NCBI RefSeq assembly: GCF_900107095.1
Contig: NZ_FNOR01000016.1
Location: 62,001-126,000 of the forward strand
Length of the DNA: 64,000 nt
Reading direction: 5' to 3'
Source of the DNA: Collimonas sp. OK242
GTDB lineage: Bacteria > Pseudomonadota > Gammaproteobacteria > Burkholderiales > Burkholderiaceae_D
Shown here: in pieces, positions 61,620 through 64,000 of the stretch
Position numbering within the stretch: position 1 is the stretch's first letter
How the letters are laid out: each line of letters begins with the position of its first letter
Notes under the pieces: generated by a model
What the model was told of the DNA's origin: nothing
The model's input: the letters and a program-made list of their open reading frames with translations, nothing else
Database searches by the model: none
Position numbers and translations under genes: made by a program

Positions 61620-62395
61620 TCCGTTCCCTTGTCCAGGCCGGTGATGCGACCGTCTTCCATGTGGATGATGCGGTCTGCGTATTCGTTGATGCGTGCATCG
61701 TGTGTGACGATGACGATGCAACGGTTCTGATTGAGTATTTTTTCCTTGATGAAGGCAATGATCATCCTACCGGTGTCGCCGTCCAGCGAAGCGGTAGGCT
61801 CATCCAGGATCAGTATTTCGGGAGAACCGATGATTGCCCGCGCGATCGCCACGCGCTGTTGCTCCCCGCCCGACAGCTTGACCGGAAGTATCTCGCTGCG
61901 TCCCGTCAGGCCGACAATGTCGACGTACTTCTTCGCTTCGGCAATCGATTCATTCCAGTTGCGCTGCCTCAGGATCAGCGGGATGGCGATATTTTCCGCC
62001 GTTGTCAATCGCGGAAACAGATGGTAGTCCTGGAATACGAAGCCGACCTTGGTGAGGCGGAAATCTGCCAGGCGGTCGTTATTAAATTCCCAGATATCGG
62101 CGCCATCGACCGTCACTTTGCCGGCATTGGGGCGCAGGATGCCTGAAATAATGCTCAGCAATGTGGTCTTGCCGCTGCCCGACGGGCCGACCACGAACAG
62201 GATTTCACCGAAATAGGCGACAAAGTCCACATTATTGACAGCAGTCATCCTGGCGTCGCCTTCGCCAAACCATTTGGTCAGGCCGGTGGCAACGATGGCT
62301 TCTTTTTGACTGGCATGGCGCTGGGTATCCACTTTTTTATGCAATTCTCTGGCGTATCTGTTGTGAATCGGCCGCTGCAAACGTGCGGCATTCAT
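61616..62395 (-). CDS. ABC transporter ATP-binding protein, DevA/LolD type
   Basis: A 259-residue ATPase with Walker A GPSGSGKTTLL, the Q loop VFQDYHLFPRL, signature LSGGEQQRVAIARAI and Walker B ILILDEPTASLDGD. It powers the permease at 57908. ATG 62395 was chosen with a weak ribosome site (AGGCGGC). The four-gene operon ATPase-HlyD-TolC-permease has an FNR box 76 bases upstream of this gene. Confidence 0.93.
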   Translation of the reverse strand: MNAARLQRPIHNRYARELHKKVDTQRHASQKEAIVATGLTKWFGEGDARMTAVNNVDFVAYFGEILFVVGPSGSGKTTLLSIISGILRPNAGKVTVDGADIWEFNNDRLADFRLTKVGFVFQDYHLFPRLTTAENIAIPLILRQRNWNESIAEAKKYVDIVGLTGRSEILPVKLSGGEQQRVAIARAIIGSPEILILDEPTASLDGDTGRMIIAFIKEKILNQNRCIVIVTHDARINEYADRIIHMEDGRITGLDKGTE

Positions 62396-62470
62396 GCCGC
62401 CTGTCGAAGCAGCGATACCGGTATGCGGCTGTGATCTGTCTGTAGTGTAAGGATTCGGTTCATGGATCGG

Positions 62471-62484
62471 TTGATCCAGATCAA
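62471..62484. promoter_or_regulatory. FNR-type box TTGATCCAGATCAA
   Basis: Perfect palindrome. Leftward TACACT (reverse strand, 62444-62449) is 31 bases from the centre. It would drive the four-gene exporter operon. Confidence 0.84.
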
Positions 62485-62540
62485 GGCGCACCGCTTCATC
62501 CAGGAAAAACAAGCCTGGTCTGGAAGGTTTGCTGGACAGC

Positions 62541-63566
62541 TTAGTCGGAATTCAGCAGCACTGCGGCGCCGTCGAAGCTGCCGTCGCGCAATGCGGAAAG
62601 TGCCTGGTTGGCATCCTGCATGGCAAACGGAACCGGCGTGGTCTGCACATCGAACTGTTGCGCCAGCCGAAAAAACTCTTCGCCATCGGCGCGCGTCAGG
62701 TTGGCAACCGAGCGCACGCTTCGTTCCCCCCATAGCAGCGAATAGGGAAATTGCGGAATATCGCTCATGTGAATGCCCGCGCAGACCACGGTGGCGCCTT
62801 TCCTTGTGGCGGAAAGCGCCTGCGGCACCAAGGCGCCGGCCGGGGCGAAAATAATCGCAGCATCGAGCGCCGCCGGCGCTGCGGCATCGGCAGCGCCGGC
62901 CCAGGCCGCCCCCAGTGAACGGGCAAACTGCTGCGAGCGGACATCCCCTGGCCGGGTAAACGCAAAAATTTCCTTCCCTTGATGACGCGCCAGCTGGGCA
63001 ATGATATGGGCGGCGGCGCCAAAACCATATAAGCCAATGCGATTGGCGTCGCCGGCCATCTTGTAGGCGCGGTATCCAATCAGGCCTGCGCATAGCAAGG
63101 GCGCTGCATGCGCATCGTCATAGCGGTCCGGCAAGTGGAAGCCGTAGCGGGCATCGGCCACCATGTATTCGGCATAGCCGCCATCCTGGTCATAGCCGGT
63201 GAAGAGCGCGGCATCGCACAGATTTTCCCGTTGCACGCGGCAAAACGAACAGCCGCCGCAGCTGTGGCCGAGCCACGGCACGCCGATCCGGTCGCCAACC
63301 CGGAAGCCTTGCGCCTGGCTCCCCAGAGCGACGACGATGCCGACTACTTCGTGACCGGGGATGAGCGGCAATTTATGCGGCGCCAGCTCGCCGTCAACGA
63401 TATGCAGGTCGGTGCGGCAAACCCCGCACGCAAGAACCTTGATCAGCACCTGATGGGTGGCGGCAGATGGCATGGGGACGCGCTGCGCCGCCAGCGGCCG
63501 GCGCGCCTGTTCCAGCACCATCGCGAGCATGGTTGGCGCGCCGGCTCTGCTTGGCGTGACAACCAT
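62541..63566 (-). CDS. zinc-dependent alcohol dehydrogenase
   Basis: A 341-residue medium-chain dehydrogenase. The catalytic zinc ligands lie in ACGVCRTDLH and PGHEVVG; the structural zinc site is CGGCSFCRVQRENLC. The cofactor-binding loop is GLYGFGAAAH. It resembles the AdhA-type enzymes that use ethanol or other alcohols and would reoxidise NADH under low oxygen. CCGGGAAGCGGAC precedes the ATG. It lies 18 bases after a universal stress gene and is probably in its operon. Confidence 0.92.
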   Translation of the reverse strand: MVVTPSRAGAPTMLAMVLEQARRPLAAQRVPMPSAATHQVLIKVLACGVCRTDLHIVDGELAPHKLPLIPGHEVVGIVVALGSQAQGFRVGDRIGVPWLGHSCGGCSFCRVQRENLCDAALFTGYDQDGGYAEYMVADARYGFHLPDRYDDAHAAPLLCAGLIGYRAYKMAGDANRIGLYGFGAAAHIIAQLARHQGKEIFAFTRPGDVRSQQFARSLGAAWAGAADAAAPAALDAAIIFAPAGALVPQALSATRKGATVVCAGIHMSDIPQFPYSLLWGERSVRSVANLTRADGEEFFRLAQQFDVQTTPVPFAMQDANQALSALRDGSFDGAAVLLNSD

Positions 63567-63584
63567 GTCCGCTTCCCGGCTATT

Positions 63585-64000
63585 TTAGTGCGACATCAGC
63601 ACCGGAATCGTCATCGATTTCAAAACGGTACGGGTCGCTCCGCCGAGCAGCGTTTCGCGGAAACGCGAGTGCCCGTAGCAACCCATCACCAGCAAGTCGG
63701 AGTTCAAATTTTTGGCCAGCGACAACAGGGCGTCGCCGACATCGGATCTGATTGCTTCCTGCTTGACTTCGACTTTGATGTCATGCCGTGCCAGGTACAA
63801 GGAAATGTCGGCGCCAGGCAATTGACCGTGGGCGTCCGGGTCCGCAGACGGATTGAATACCGCCACTTCGACTATCTCCGCCTGTCGCAGCAGGGGAATC
63901 GCGTCGTGTACGGCACGCCTGGCTTCCATGCTGCCGTTCCAGGCAATCAGTACCCGCCGCACAGGCTGCGCGCGGGCGCCTGCGTACGGCACAAGCAGCA
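63585..64000 (-). CDS. two-domain universal stress protein, C-terminal part
   Basis: Partial gene running off the right end. The visible 138 residues correspond to the second domain of the 282-residue universal stress protein at 51408, with clear similarity (RRVLIAWNGSMEARRAV, PGADISLYLARHDIKVEV, MGCYGHSRFRETLLGGA). The start and first domain lie outside the window. The alcohol dehydrogenase gene follows directly. Confidence 0.9.
   Translation of the reverse strand, partial: LLVPYAGARAQPVRRVLIAWNGSMEARRAVHDAIPLLRQAEIVEVAVFNPSADPDAHGQLPGADISLYLARHDIKVEVKQEAIRSDVGDALLSLAKNLNSDLLVMGCYGHSRFRETLLGGATRTVLKSMTIPVLMSH

Noticed and set aside
1-64000. rRNA, tRNA, CRISPR array, prophage
   Set aside because: No matching sequence, spacer-repeat pattern or phage gene cluster was seen on either strand.

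Overview
The window reads as a chromosomal stretch of a betaproteobacterium of the order Burkholderiales. Oxalobacteraceae (Collimonas/Herbaspirillum/Janthinobacterium-like) is my best guess. This rests on protein flavour (Tad locus, PHB genes, class II ribonucleotide reductase with its small membrane partner) and a moderate-to-high GC content, not on any marker gene. I see no rRNA, tRNA, CRISPR array, phage or complete insertion sequence.

Region 1 (1-8394, + strand) is the body of a Tad/Flp type IVb pilus locus. It starts inside the outer-membrane secretin and runs through a small lipoprotein, two nearly identical Flp pilins, TadG-like and two TadE-like pseudopilins, TadZ/CpaE, the TadA/CpaF ATPase and the TadB and TadC platform proteins. 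A NarL-type response regulator and a membrane histidine kinase follow on the opposite strand (8755-11160).

Region 2 (about 11.8-64 kb) is a long, mosaic stress island. Its unifying feature is a palindrome, TTGAT-N4-ATCAA, the known binding site of FNR/ANR regulators. I find 12 perfect copies and 8 with one mismatch, nearly all between genes and just upstream of starts. About 0.06 perfect copies are expected by chance in 64 kb. At most sites a plausible -10 hexamer lies 30-32 bases from the box centre, the class II FNR promoter geometry. The island also encodes an FNR-type regulator (25804-26640) with all four cluster cysteines and the E-S-x-x-S-R recognition helix.

The controlled genes form a low-oxygen survival kit: universal stress proteins, Hsp20, DnaK, a short HPF-like ribosome factor, CBS protein, PEP synthase, nitroreductase and flavin reductase. 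They also include the class II (B12, oxygen-independent) ribonucleotide reductase, PHB synthase and acetoacetyl-CoA reductase, alcohol dehydrogenase, Mg2+ P-type ATPase, BON-domain proteins, an APH/AAA kinase, and a phosphoribosyltransferase / hydrolase / erythromycin-esterase trio. The parts list resembles the mycobacterial DosR dormancy regulon and the low-oxygen-activated (lxa) locus of Burkholderia cenocepacia, here under FNR-type control.

Unusual pieces include a CorA-type channel fused to a four-helix voltage-sensor-like domain, an ACP-acyl-AMP-ligase-PlsC fusion, a serine-hydrolase/NamZ fusion in a cell-wall sugar operon and a 249-bp MITE-like element. A (GCCGAT)7 microsatellite sits between two FNR boxes, and two paralogous ~100-residue proteins of unknown function are each near an FNR box.
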